From Gavia stellata (Eukaryota > Chordata > Aves > Gaviiformes > Gaviidae): a stretch of 64,000 nucleotides of DNA. Shown one piece after another: positions 12,532 through 27,500 of the stretch. Each line of letters starts with the position of its first letter. Position 1 is the first letter of the stretch. The position numbers were made by a program, and so were the translations under genes. The stretch covers positions 4,204,034 through 4,268,033 of the forward strand of contig NC_082618.1 of NCBI RefSeq assembly GCF_030936135.1. Reading direction: 5' to 3'. The notes below the pieces were generated by a model. It did not search any database. It was not told the DNA's origin and saw only the letters and a list, made by a program, of their open reading frames with translations.

Positions 12532-15500
12532 GTAAGTACTGTCAGAATGAAGCAAGAGAAAGAACATTTGCAGAATATAGGAACTTAATCAGTAAAATTT
12601 TCCTTAGCTTACTGTGCTGTCTAACCTCAGGAGTATCTCTTGGTGTGCTAGCATTCCAGTTGGGATGGGGATTACATGGTTTCCTGATAACTTTCAATGA
12701 CTAAGGTGACCTATTATGCTGACCCTTACGTGTTTGCAAGGAGTAACAGTGTTGATAAAAAGCTGTCAGATCTGCCCACCCTGTCCCCTTGGTCTGAGTG
12801 AAGGGACTTCTTCCGAGGAATGAGTGACTTTTCCCTTCCCATCTGTCTTGGTTATCTCTGTAATATGTGCTTTTGACACTGTGTGTTACTTAGTATTCTC
12901 TACAATAGTAACTCATAATTATGTCTGAAACAAAGTGCATCAAATAGCTCCTTCTCTTAAGATTTTTCTTGTTGTCTTTAGAGGTGATGTCTGTTGTCTA
13001 TCTTGGTGTGAATGTCTTGACTAGGTGGAAGTAGCCTATAGCCTGAAGAGTTGTTCTGTTCATTGGAAATACTTCACTGTAAAAAGTGTCTCACTTTCCT
13101 AGACATGAGCCAAACCAGAGGAACTGTATTCTAATAAGCAAGAGGATTGTTTATCTGGACTCTGAACTGTTTAGAAGTTCATCCATAATTGGTCTCTGTC
13201 TATACAGATCACAAATCCCAGGCCTGCTTTTACTTCTAAAAATAAGCCAGGGAAGAGTATCTTCTGTAATGGAGGGTGTGGCAGGGAGTCTTGCAACTGA
13301 CTTGGAAGTTTTGTTTGCTCTGGGCTGTTAGTTTGAGGAAAGTTGATTAACTGTGTAATGGATTAACCTGTAAAATAAGACCTGTCAACACAGCCTAGCT
13401 GGTGAGGATTTAAGTTATTCTAAATCTAAAATGCATCATCCAGATGGGGATGTTTCTTTGGTTAATGCCAAAGCAGAGGGGAGTGCTTTGATCTGTGGAT
13501 ATATAAAAAAAGATTCTTGTACCTGGACCTGCAGGTCAGCTATTTAACTTTTTTCTGTTTCTGGCTCCTAACTTTTGACACTGTATTCTACCTGGAAATG
13601 AGGTTGTTTCTGTTTAGTCAAATGAGCACTAACTCAAACATAAAGTCTTTATACTTCTAAGTTTCTGTTTACTTTTATTCAGAGTTTTTCAAAGTTCTGT
13701 GGAGTTGTCAGTCTTCAACAGTTGTAGGATTTTTGTCAGAAAACTCTAATCTGTGATTTAAGTCCAGATAGAAAATGAGTTTAGAGACCAGATGTTCATC
13801 TACTGTAACGTCTGGTAAAATGCTAGTTTCTGTGTCTATAGGCCAAAGGGAAAAAATTCCACTAACTGATCTTGAAACTGAAATGTAAGATATAAAAACT
13901 TCCTGAGTGTTTCTTCCTAGTCTTAAAACGCATCTTGGATTGTTCCTGTTGTGGTGTTATCAAAATGGAGCTTTTAACTGAACTTGTTTTGTGAACTTCA
14001 TAATTACATTGTGCAATGCATTGTTCATAAATAAAATAGGAGTATTGCTTACCCTTTTTTTTATTGCTTCTAGGATGACTTGCGTAAAGAAGACTTCTGT
14101 AGCATGAGTGCTCAGTTACTATATAAAATGTTCAAGTCAAAGACAGAATACCCTTTGCATAAGGCTATTAAAGTTGAGAGAGAAGATGTAGTCTTTTTGT
14201 ATCTTATTGAAATGGATTCACAGGTATAGTGAGACTGACTTGATCTGTCTTCTAGAATTTGGTGTTTCAAATAACTAGTTTCTAACTACCAGTCTGAACC
14301 TTGTTACTTATTTTTGTCGCTAATTCTTATTTGCATATTTATCATTGCTGTAGCTACTTCTGTGTATGTAATGGAGGTCTAGGGGTAAAGGCTCCATAAA
14401 GACATAATTCAGAAGTGATTCATAACACTTTTAAAATATCTTGCATGCAACAGATTTTATCTAAAACTCCAATACCCGATATTGCTATGCACATTTAAAG
14501 TTGAATGGTATAATAGTCAACTTTGCTGCTTTGTGGCAGTTCAGTAAGCATCCTTTCTTTGAACACATGCTTTTCCTCTTCTATTGAATGTTTAAAGTAA
14601 CAGGTATTTGTTCTGTTTGGATGAACACTCTAAACAACTAGCAAATAAGTCGTCTCCCAACACGGGGGAAGGAAGAATTATTCAAATATTAATTATCAAG
14701 AATTACTCCATTAGTCCTTTAAGATGCCTCAAAGCCTAATTGGAAGCTGGGACTGTAGCAGTACTTAGCACCCCTAGGTGCTAATCCAGTTGGGATTTGA
14801 GGTGTCTTAAAGGAGTAATTGAATAATTCTTCCTAGTACTAAGTTGAATATGCCTACATAGGCAGCATCTTTTAAGAGTGTACTAGTCTTGCTTCCTGCG
14901 AGTTAAACAAGGCTTGCAGACAGAACTCCTGTTTTTCTCATGGAATAGCCCTCTGGGTAGACTTGCCTGTGGTGATGCTGGTCTTCTGATTTGTTTTCCC
15001 TGTGTAAGATGCACTTAACCTAAATGCAACACTAGCATTTTGCATTAGAGCTGAAGGTCTAACATTATGGTGGTTGGAATGGGCTGTTAAAATACTATGT
15101 TGGGCTGGTAAGCATACCTCTAACTAATGTCAATTGACTGGATTTGTGTTGTAGCTTCCTGGGAAGCTCAATGAATTGGATCACAATGGAGATCTTGCTT
15201 TGGATCTAGCCCTCTCCCAAAGATTGGAGAGTATTGCAACTACACTGGTCAACTACAAGGCTGACGTAGATAGGGCAGACAAGAGAGGCTGGAGTCTATT
15301 ACATAAAGCCATCCAAAGAGGTAAGTGAATAAGATATGAAGCCTTATTAACTCACAGTTGTTCCCAGTGTGGAAGATATATTCCAAAGCTTATTCCTGTG
15401 TCACTTTATAATTGACACTTCAGTTAGAAAATTGTAGTCAAGGATGAATTTTGCCCTATTTCTTTTTTTAAACTTAAAACCAAACAAACTCTTATTTGGG

Positions 15501-18500
15501 ATCTGAAAGCTAGCCTGCTGGCTGGTGAACTAAACTTGCACTACATGACATCCAGAAGCAATCTAGTAGACTATTGTCTGCCAAAGGAAGAAATGTAGGG
15601 AGATACTGAGAATATTCTAATTCAACAACACAATGTCCTTCTGACAAATAGTTGAATCAAGCATGACAGCCTAGTTACAAATAAAGATGAAGCCTTTTTC
15701 TAGACCTGGGTTGAATGCAGCATCTGTTGCTTTGTGATTATGGTTAACAGCAAGGGTCCTTGCTACTAGACAGCAATTTTAGGGGAGGAAAAACTGTCTG
15801 GAAGATGAGGAGGAGGTGGATGTGCCTCTATGCCAGTCTAAATATCTTCAAAGCTCCAGTGAATAGTAGCATAGTTATCAGAGTGAATGCTGACTACAAC
15901 TACATGATTATCTTGAGCTGTTCTCCACCTTAAAGTAGAAAATACATCTTACAAGAACTGGAGCATTGAAGGACCTGGTTGCCATGGTCACAGTACTCTT
16001 GAAGGCTTTGGAGCAGCAGCATCTTGGCCTATGGCCAAAGTCTGGTAAAAATCTGTAGTGAATGCCTCGTGCTGCTAGTTGCCTGCAATGATATCTTTGG
16101 CAGCTCTGTCTGTTCCAGAAAGCCAAGTATAACAGGAGTCTTACCTGTGACTGGACCTCATGGGTATTATAGTGCTATAAATTAAAAGCATAAGTTTATT
16201 TTTAACAGTAAGCTCTTTTGGACTCTTAGAAGTAGTTTAAGTTTTGTGAGCTCAAAATACAGCTCCCGACTTCTTCCTTTAATCCCCTGCGTATCTAAAC
16301 AGGGTAATGCTGGTGTCTGATGCTGTGAATGAAACCTCAGCAGCAGGAGTAGGAGACCTTCTAGGCATAGGTCAGTGTTGTGGTGGCTGCAGCCCTATAA
16401 AGCACTAGAAAGATTGCAGCAGGCTGCTCTTCATCCTTAATACTGGCATTTGTCCTCTAGTTCTAATGTCTGCTTTCAGTCTAAGCTAGAGCTCTGAGAA
16501 TGAATGCTTGCTTTTAGTAACCAAAGCTTCAGTGAATTAATCACTGTTAACAATCACATGTTCTGGAAACAGAGCTAAAGCAAATTGTCTGAACTTGCCA
16601 CGTGATTCTTACTACTTATGATCACTGGAGAGTGGGGGAATGTCCGCTATGGAAATCAGAAAATGGGATTTTTGGTTCTTGCTGATAAGAGATAATACAG
16701 CAATCTGTATTGCTTATACAGGCAAACAGTCGTCTGTGTTCTCCAGCCTTGCATTCAGGACAAGCAACTTGTGAATATGTCTATTCAAAGTGTCTTTGGA
16801 GTAAGGGGTATTAGTATTATCCTGAAATTATTCTCTGCATCTTGGTGTTTCAAGTCCAAGGTTTCAGGTACTGAAGTGGGCCTAAGTTCTGACTTCTGAA
16901 AAGCTCTTGAGAGGGAGTTCTTAGGAATGCCATGCTTGGTGGGTCCTAACTGTTGAAGCCCTTATTCTATATGTAATGAGGCCTAAACTTTCAAGAAAAA
17001 AGGCTGTGATATTGCTTGTTTATGTAGCAAGACTGAACAGATGATGACTAACTTCCACTCACACTTTTGACTGATGCCCTGGAATAGTATCTTTTGTTTA
17101 AAAACTACTTTTATGTTTAGTCTCACAATTTGTCTAGTTGTGCATTTAAGTAGCAATGGATTTATCTTGATAGAGGAACTAGTAAACTCAGTATCGCCAT
17201 AACAAATAAGCTAGTGTGTGAACTTGAGGCACGTGTAACCTCTGGGCAAAACACTTTTTCTAAGGGGTTGTTATGAAATATTTTAATCCTGGCTTTGCAG
17301 TGGAGTGTTCTTGAAGTTACCTATTGCTAAGGCATTATAAGAGCAGACACTTGTATTGGAATGATTGTACAGTAGAGAGGGAAATCATGTGTATCAGTTT
17401 TCTGGACTTGTAAAAAGTATATAGGGTTCCAGTGTATCCATAAATAACCTTCTTTTGTTTCACAAAAGGAGACAAATTTGCTGCAAACTTTCTCATTAAA
17501 AATGGTGCCCGTGTGAATGCTGCTACACTGGGAGACCAGGAGACTCCTCTGCACCTTGTGGCATCATACAGCCCCAAGAAGCATTTGCCAGATGTCATGG
17601 CAGAGATGGCACAGATAGCAGAGTCCCTCTTACAGGCAGGAGCCAATCCAAATATGCAAGACAGCAAAGGAAGGTAAATACTGGGTGAAGTGAAGTCTGC
17701 TACAAGTTTAACAGGTAACACTGTAGTGATTAGATGCAGCGCACTAAGAACCTGCTCAGGTCTGTCAGCAAAGCACAGGTGATACTGGAAGCAGGAAAGG
17801 TGAATTCATTAATCCAGTTTGAGACCTGTGGGTAGCACTCAAAGCAGAAAGCTGTGCAGGCTGAATGGTACCCTGTCATAACCAATTAAACATAGCCCAG
17901 CTGTAGAAAGGTGGGATGAATTGATTGTGTTAGAACATATGGCACACAATTAATTTGCCTTTAACAGTAAAGCAAGCTAACTAAGATGGCAAATTCTATT
18001 GCTGAATGGTACTTCTCTTTGAGTCCGTCAGTGAAACTGAAGCTATCTCAAAGAGCCAGTATCTGTAGTGTGTTTATCTGAAGTGTAGGACCTGTAAACT
18101 GCTTTACAGGTTAGGCTGGGCTGGCAAACAAGTACATAAAACAATATAGAAGACTTAATGTATCAGCTACTTAGTTCTGATAGGTCAAGCTCTTGTGCTT
18201 TTTCCTTGAAGGTTAGCTCTTATGTTAGTGTAAAGAGTTGCTTACTACTAAATTAATTGGAATCATGTCCACTAAAAGGGTAGATTGTCTTTTCTTTCAG
18301 GGTCTGCTTGTGCCCTTCTGAAAGCAGAGGCAAAAGCTAACCCCATAAATCTGTAGGGGCATGTTGGTGACCATGGACAAAGTCTTGTCTCACTTAGTAC
18401 TAATGTAACTGTACTTTGCTCCAATTACAGGACCCCATTACATGTGTCAATTGTGGTCAGGAATGAACCTGTATTCAGTCAGCTTCTCCAGTGCAAACAG

Positions 18501-21500
18501 TAAGTCTCACTCAAATGTAAAATACACTGAGGTTACATTGTACAGTGAAGACAGGAAAACTGGTTTAACTTGGGATGCAAAAGTGTAAAGGCTTTGCATA
18601 ACTTAAGATGCCAGAACAATGCCAGAAGCCAAGTAAGTTTTTGCCCTGCTGTAAAGAAGAAGCAAACTGCATCTCTGTGTGTTTTTCAAAGAGGGCTAGG
18701 TGAAATAATGTAGCAATAACCTCATTTGTAAAGGGGCTAAAAGGAGTAGTAAGACTCTTAAAGTGTCTGAATACATTCCTGAGTTCAACTTGAGCGCTGC
18801 TTAAGGCTAATACAAGTGACTTCTTAGGGTGATGAAGCAGAATACTTAATTTGATTCAGTTTCTTCGTAGTTGAATTTGCAGTTCTTGTACACAGTTTAC
18901 TCAAACACAAGAGGATTTGCCTCTTTGTTACACGTAGTAGGAGCCCAAATCTACCAGGGCAATGCTGCTTCTAGGAGCAGTGAGCTTAAATCTAGTAGTC
19001 ACTAAAAGGTGTCTTGCTTTGTTTCCAAGTATTCACAAATTCTCTGAGGTAACTGGAGCTACAATAGTCTGCTTGGCAAGCAAAAGCTGTCAGTGAGGTA
19101 TTAGATAAACTAGTACAGCTGTTCAGACACTTGAAAGTTAAGCTGCATTGGGGAACCCCTTTTAAGATATAAATTGGGGAACATTAACTCTTTGTTTTTA
19201 GACTAGACTTGGAGCTGAAGGATCATGAAGGAAGCACAGCTCTGTGGCTTGCAGTTCAGTATATTACTGTATCTTCTGATCAGTCTGTAAACCCTTTTGA
19301 GGATGCCCCTGTTGTAAATGGAACCTCATTTGACGAGAACAGTTTTGCAGCAAGATTGATCCAACGAGGCAGCAATACAGATGCTCCAGACACCGTAACA
19401 GGTAAAACGGAAGTTTGCATTTCTGTGTAGGTGGAACGCTTGGAAGTTAATTGCTTAGTGCTAACTGCACTCTAAGGAACTGAATGAGGTTCCAACAGCA
19501 TTTGCTGCATAATAAAGGGTAGGTGGTAGTAGCTTTACCCAGAGCTGGAACACTGACAGGTCCCAAGTTGAGCTTGACTTGCAGGAAGTGACAGAAAACC
19601 TGGACTCCTTGCCAGGTCCTAACGTCCTCTTTACAGTTTCAAAATGTTTAATTCCTAAGTGGTAGTGCACGTGACAGTCCAGCATTGTAAGGGAACTATA
19701 CTAGTAGGTAGTATTTTCATTGTTGGCTTCAAATTTTAATGTTGTAAGGTAGTGGGGAAGGTGCTAGCACACTTGTTAGTATCAAAGTGTGGTTGGAATA
19801 ACGCTCTAAGAGTGTTCATGTTTTTTCTTTAGGAAACTGCTTGCTTCAGAGGGCAGCTGGTGCAGGAAATGAGGCAGCTTCTCTCTTCCTAGCAACTCAT
19901 GGAGCAAAAGTCAACCACCAAAACAAATGGGTAAAAGCAGAAACTTACACACTGTAGTCTGAAAGTTTCCTTATTTCTCTTCAGAAATGAATAGCAGAGA
20001 GATCTTGTTGCTAACCATAGCTTAAAGCAAGTTGGGACGCCTGCTGAGCCATTTGCATGTTTTCAGATATTTACTAGTGACCAGACAACTGTTGCATTCT
20101 CATGGCACTGTTTTTACAGCATTGCCTATTGTGAACATGCTTTTAACACTTCTCTCAGTGCCTGTTGTAATGAAGTCCTTAACATAGGCTAACTCATGTA
20201 GTTTGAAGGTCCTAAGGAGCTTCAACTACTAGGACTTAAGCTCTTCACACCAATTCTTGTGGGCATAGTAGTTTAAAAGCTACTTCTTTTCTGGGTTTCG
20301 TGTCTTAAGCTGTTAACCTAGTACTCTGTTTGTTAAAGGGAGAAACACCACTGCATACGGCCTGTAGGCATGGCCTAGCAAACCTGACAGCAGAACTTCT
20401 GCAACAAGGAGCCAATCCAAACATCCAGACGGCGGAAGCAGTGCTTGGTCAGAAGGATGCGTCTTCTCCAAAAGCAGAGAATGTTTATCTGCAAACTCCC
20501 CTTCACATGGCTATTGCTTACAATCACCCAGATGTGGTGTCAGTCATCCTGGAACAAAAAGGTAGGTTTTTTGGTTCAGTCTGTATTGATGCTGTAGTGG
20601 ATCAGTGTGTCAAGATGACAGCTAAACAGTGTTTTGACAAACTACTAATAAAAGCATGTCTTCCTGTAAACATTGTTTAAGTAGAGCAATTAGTAAGACT
20701 GGCTAAACATAGTCTTAAACTCAAATCATCTGCTTGTTAAGACTAGAAAATTAACTTGCTCATAAATCTTGGCTAAATTCTTCACTGTGATAATGGACTT
20801 GAACACATAGCCCCAGGTTGTATTCTAGCTGTACAGCTGAGATCCCTTTTCTCTCCCCGTCAAAGCATTTGGTTCAGGTAAATGCTGGAAGCAAATATGG
20901 ATAAAGGCATCTTTCTGTGGTGAGACTTCTGCCTTCCTCAGCTCTTTCAGTGAGAGGGTACTGTACAGAGTAATGCTAGTATTGTAGTAGAGTTGAGACT
21001 TGAGTACTGAAATACTAGCAGATGACAGTTTATTAAATGCTACTAGTTCAGCTTCTCCTTTCTAGCAGCAGGAAGGGAGTTTGACAGCTGAAGCAAGGCC
21101 TGTCTTGTCTCCTACCATAACTGGGATTTAGAGGGAGTAGGTGAATTGGGGAGAATATCCTCCATCTCAGGGAACTGAGAAGGAGGGATGCTGCCACCGT
21201 CTTGCAGTACACTGTCCTTTGTTCATTCTCAGAACTTTGTATATGCCACTGTATTTGGAAATGGAGGTAGAAAGGGGGCAGGTTAAGCCTCGTAGCTAGA
21301 AAGTTGAATTTTTTTAGTATGAGTATTAAGATTAGGTAGTAGTGGCAATACTACCTGAATCCTAAGCAGTATGACATCTGGGAAACTGAAGGTATCACGC
21401 TCAGCTCTTTCAAACTGACTGCCGAAGGAGCAGCCTGCTTCAAAACATCACATTGCTACTCCTGCAGCTTTCAGTGTGCAACTGCAGGTGAAGTACAAGA

Positions 21501-24500
21501 ATGCTCTAATTCCTTATGCTTTTTTTTTGTAGCTAATGCTCTTCATGCTACCAACAACTTGCAAATTATTCCTGACTTTAGTCTAAAGGACTCAAGAGAT
21601 CAGACTGTGCTGGGATTGGCTCTTTGGACAGGTATGTGCCTTCAAAACAAGATGAGAATTTACAAAGATACGGAAGCTATGAAATGGGTAAGATTTTTTT
21701 TTTAAGACAAAACAGCAGGTGTGTGTTCATGTCCTGGCTTGTGCTGCTAGTGAGAAGCTGTCAAGAAGAGCTTTAGATAGTTCTTAGCTTCTAAACCTGA
21801 ATGTTCACATCTGACTTGCTAATAGATTTCTAGCCCTACAGCTTCCCTTGTTCACTAGCAGGTGGCCTGAAGCCTCTTGCCCACAACTGTACTTGCAGTT
21901 CTGTGAAATTGTTCCACTGTGAACTCCCTGGTAGTTTTAATATCAGATCACCATATTGTCTGTACATGGTAACTCTGTTCTAGACACTGGTTAATACAGT
22001 AATGCTGACCTTTACAAAGGGAAGGTGAGCTACTTTAAGTAGCCATTAAGGGGAATGGAACCTGAAGTACTGATTCAGAAAATGCTTTCTTGTCTGAATT
22101 GTGGAGGGGAACGGTTTGGGGAAAAGAAGATATTTTTGTCTGTAGCCAAGTGACTTTTCAATAGTATCAGGACATTGTCAAAAGAAAGAGGTGGTATAGT
22201 CACTACTGAATCAATTTAAGTGTGGTCCTGCTGAACTGGAAACAGCAGCTGTATGGGGAATGACTACTGGTGCTCTGGACTTAAGAGTTGAGGCAGAATG
22301 CTTAGTGATGTTGCTTTGTACAGGGATGCTAGATGTCATCCATATGTAACAAACATCTTTACTGTCCAGGCTTTTTATTTTTCTTTCCAATGAAAGGAAA
22401 TCAAAATGTAGCTTTCTCTCTAGCATTGCCCTTATCTGCTTCTGAGATAAAGGAGGAGGAACTAAGCTAAACATCTAATCCAGTAATATTCAAGGGAATA
22501 GCTTATGAATGTAATACCAAAGTTAATAAGTTTGTTGGCAAAAGTCTGAAGTGATATGAAGGATTAGGCTAGGTATGGTTAAGGAGGACTCTACTACATC
22601 TAGGTTGGCAGAACTAATGGGAAAGCTGTGCTGTATACCAGACCATATCTTCTGTCTTTAAGCAAGACCAAAAGGACTCAGTAATCAATATTCAATAAGT
22701 CTGTAAATAAATATTCAAGCTGGGTAGAGTCATGAGTTGGTTTAGCTCATGTATGTAAATTTTAATAGGCTCTAGCATTGATTCAGTGCATCTCTTACTG
22801 TAATTACTGAAAATAGAAAGCTTGAAGCTTTATTTATTGATCTTCGGTGGGTCTATTTTATAGAACTGAAGGTGAAATACTAATGAGACTTAACTCTTTA
22901 GGCATGCACACAATAGCAGCTCAGCTGCTTGGGTCTGGGGCGTCCATCAATGACACAATGTCTGACGGACAGACTCTACTACATATGGCAATACAGAGGC
23001 AAGACAGTAAGAGTGCACTCTTTTTGCTGGAACATCAGGCAGATATAAATGTCAGGTAAGACCTTAACTGATAAACACTGAACCGGATACGTATTTAGGA
23101 GCGGGTAGTGATGACTTCCTTCTATATAATGGCTTGAAGTTGGTTTCAAATCATGATTTGTGCATAGTTATGCGTTTGGTGCTTTTTATGGCTCTAGTTA
23201 TGGCTGAGGGATTACATATGTGAACTTGGACCTATATATAGCTCCATTGGTCAGTACCTCCTCTTGAGGCTGCAGAGGGAGGTGCCGCTTAATTCTAGAT
23301 AGAACAGAATTCTCTGTAACAGACTCTAAAGTCCTAGAGACATGGTACTGAACTTCTATAGTCTCATCTGTTTGCCAGCTTGTTGGAGCTGCATGTTTTC
23401 TACCATCTAAACTAGTTAGATGTAGCTCCAGCAACAAGATTCCAATAGAACTTGCCTCCTGAGTGTCTCCTAGACAAGTTGATAGTAGACTGAACAAAAC
23501 ATTTATCTGCTTACATGACTGACAGGCTGTCTTTTGAAATTTGGCGAGCTATACTGTAATGAATGTCATGGGTACAAACTGCCTAATACTGCTGTTCAGA
23601 CTTCAGGTTTTTAACAGTTGGTATTTCTGACTGTTGCCTGAGGTGTTACCACAGTGCAGACAAAGCTGTTTCCTTCTGTGGCAGTAGGCTTGCTCTGAAG
23701 GAACTCTGCTCAAATAATGGCTGCACTTAGCTCAGAGACACTGTCATTTCCTTAAGAACACTAATATGCTTTTCAAATTTCTGAAATCAATCACTTGCTA
23801 CTAAAGGGGGGTGGGGGGAAGAAAGGTAAACTACCTGTGAAAAATTAACATGGTGCATTTGCTTGGCTGTAGAGATATGGTCTTACCACAGCAAAAATAC
23901 ACACATGAGGCGATAAGTCTTGGCTTTCCCCATAAACTACTGTGACATGAGGCCTAACTTTATAATGCAGTAGTAACACATTTCAAACTGTACCTATTAC
24001 AGAACACAGGATGGAGAGACTGCCTTACAGCTAGCTATAAAAAACCAGCTCCCTCTTGTGGTTGATGCTATTTGTACCAGGGGAGCAGACATGTCTGTGC
24101 CAGATGAGAAAGGAAATCCTCCTTTATGGCTTGCCTTAGAAAGTAACCTGGAAGATATTGCATCAACTCTGGTAAGACTGTCAGTTGACTTAACTTAGTC
24201 TCACTTTTGTGCGTCATGCTAGCAGCAAAGGGCTCATCAGCAAAAACAAACTCAATGCATGAAAAGAACAGAGTAGTCCTATACTACTAACTTCTAGAGG
24301 TTTTTCTTCACCGAAAGTTCCTTTTTCTTTATAAACACTGTAGTCTGCATAGCCAAATATCTTGCAGCCACTGTAATAGAAGTATAGAATATGCTATCTG
24401 GATTCCTGGTTCTGGAAAGAGTAAGGATCTACTAAAAACATCGGTCTGTAGCATACCAGACTTGTGTAATGATAGGCTTCCTGAATAAAACTGAACACCC

Positions 24501-27500
24501 GTATGTATGCTTTAGAGTATGTGCTAGTTTTTATTGCATCTTAAAAGTTCCATCAAGAAGGCCTTTAAAGGCTTATATTTACTTTTAAGACTATTTACTT
24601 TCAGGCATAGGTGATCCAGCAGGAGACTTTTTAGGAGACATAAGTAGACCTCCTTGTGTCTCATTTATAAGGAAGTTACTTGAAAGCTTTGTCTCTGATA
24701 TCCAGTTATTTTCTGCTAGAGAACTATTTAAAATCTGTGCTGATGAGCTGAGAAATAAATCTTGTAACTGTACTTGACCATTTGTGCTGGTATTGGATAA
24801 GAATGTTTATGGAACCAGCACTGAAACTACTTATTTATAAACCTTGTAAATAGTTTGTAAAGTGGAGTGGAACAAGTCTTATTTAGTGCCACATTGCTCG
24901 AGTAACTAGTTCTGTAGTAGAAGAATACCAATATTAGAAATACAGTTCGGGGGGGTGGGGTGGGGAGCGGGCAGGGAATGACCTCTCTTTAGCTGAATGT
25001 GGAGGAAAGCAAGTAAAGGGGCCAGACCTTCAAAGGCAATGTCTCCTGAGGCTACTTGACTTGCTTTAGGTGCTTGTCACTGCTGAAAGTGAGGTAACTG
25101 TTACCCAAACTGGCTTAAGACCTCTATTCAGGGTATATGAGTGAGTGTCTGAATTGTTAGTAAACACTGCCTGATTAGTATTACATAGTAGACCAATAAA
25201 ATACTGGTCCGGAAGATGTTAAAGTAGCTTTCTGAAATTCAGTGACTGTCGCAAGAACAGATAAGGCATCTCAAATTCTATCTCTAAAGGATAATGTTTC
25301 AGAAGCATTAGTCAAGGACTATATAAAGTAGTAGGAGCTTGCTGGAGACATAAAAATACTTCACTGCCTCATTGTGCTTCTCCTTCCAGGTTAGGCATGG
25401 CTGTGATTCAACCTGTTGGGGGTCAGGACCAAGTGGCTGCTTCCAAACTCTTCTTCATAGAGCTATTGATGAAAACAGTGAACAAATAGCATGCTTTCTT
25501 ATTCGCAGGTGAGACCCCCTTCTAAAATACAAACCTTCTAATGTGCATGTACATATTTTCCTGACGTAAATTTAACTGAATGCTATTTTGAGCATTCAAC
25601 TGGTATGTGCTTCACTAGACTTTTGGTGGGTTGATGGCACTTACGGAAGTCTGACTAATGTTAAAGACACATTCTGCTGTCAATATTAGCATCCTGTTCT
25701 TGATGACAAGAGTCAAACTAAAACCAGGAACTTGTGCTTATGTAGAATGTGTCAGCAGTTGCTGGATCAGCTCTTGCAAACTTTTTTCTGATCCTTGTTT
25801 GGAACAGTTTAAATCTGGATTAAACATAATAAATTGACTATATTGTGTTTGTTTTAGTGGTTGTGATGTGAATAGTCCCAGAAAGCCGGGCCCGAATGGA
25901 GAAGGAGAAGAGGAAGCTCATGATGGACAGACACCCCTACACTTGGCAGCCTGCTGGGGACTGGAAGAGGTGATCCAGTGCCTTTTGGAGTTTGGTGCCA
26001 ATGTCAATGCTCAGGTATGTAGAGAAATGGTGCACAGTTACTTTGAAGTTGATTCTTTGCCTCTAATGTAATGAAAACAAACTTCCCGCTCAGCTGAGTA
26101 TTTTGCTTGATAGGAAAAAGAACATCCTTCTATTATGGCTGAACCAGTGTGATGACTGGCTGCAGTTCTACTTTCTTTCCTGTCCCTTGTTACCAGATCT
26201 AGTGCTTATCTGCCCATGTGATGGGTTAATTCAGGAAGCTATACTGAAGGAAAATAATGACACAGAAAACTTCTTGCAGTGTTAGTTTTCTTATATAATG
26301 ATTGGAATTCAGCTCTTCTGTCCCTATTGTGAATTAAAGGCAGGAGCAGGGCTGTATCCTGCTGCAATTAATCATTAGATCAGCTATAGTGTAAAACTCC
26401 AGAATACTCTACTTTGTTAGTATGTTTGGGAAGTGTCTTCTGTTATTGAGTAAACTGAGGTGATGTAACTAGAGTAACGCTTGATTACACAGTAATCCTT
26501 AAACAGAAGCTTGACAAACAGCAACAAAAGAAATGAATGCATAACATTTCTAGGTCCTGATGCTATTGAAAATGATGTCAAAATGAATGACAGAACACAT
26601 TGTCACAAAGCAGCTGTGGCTGTAAACTGCTGCTTGATACAGACAAGTGATTAAATACCTTATTTGAATTTTCTAAACTTTAATATACTGTTTGCATAAC
26701 AAACATGCCTGATGTTGTTATATTTTCAGTGAGGGCAATTCCAAGTGTTTAGCTTCCAGAAAGCTTAGCACTAGTGCCTGAGAGTCAAGCTAGGGAAATG
26801 GTACTTCAGGTTTGTATACTTTAGTCTGTACATTGTTCTTTCAAATAAAAACTGAATTCTACAAATTGTTAATACTATAAAGTATTAACATCAAATACCT
26901 GAAACTAATATCAGTTTGAAAGCATTCTCTTGCAATGCTTGGCTATGGTCTTGAGTGCTCATCTCTGCCCCCAAAATGTCTGACTACATGGGAAATGTTA
27001 CTCTGAGCTACTTAAATGGCTATATAGCCCAGGATTGAGGTCAACCTATTTGGAGAAACAAATACCAATTTGCTTCACTTACACTGTGGATTTGAGCTCC
27101 CACTGCTACTGTTTTGGTCTCCACGCAGGAGGCAGCTGGAAATGTCTCAGAACTAAACTAATAAGCTTCCTCTACTTTTCAGAGTTAGGGAAGGATTTGT
27201 GTATTACTGAATCTTCATATAACAAACTTCTGGTTTCCTTCTAGGATGCAGAAGGAAGGACTCCAATCCATGTTGCCATTAGCAACCAACATAATGTTAT
27301 CATTCAGCTTATGATTTCACATCCAGATATTAAGCTAAATGTACGTGACAGGCAAGGAATGACTCCCTTTGCATGTGCTATGACGTATAAAAATAACAAA
27401 GCAGCTGAAGCAATTCTGAAGAGGGAGCCAGGAGCTGCTGAACAGGTAAGCTGGGAGTGTTCAAAGCATGCTGGTGGTCTTACTGCACTAGTCTGTGGTA

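Noticed and set aside
18829-18915. RTGATGA-like box as a possible C/D snoRNA in ANKFY1 intron 9
   Set aside because: No properly placed CTGA D box and no terminal stem.
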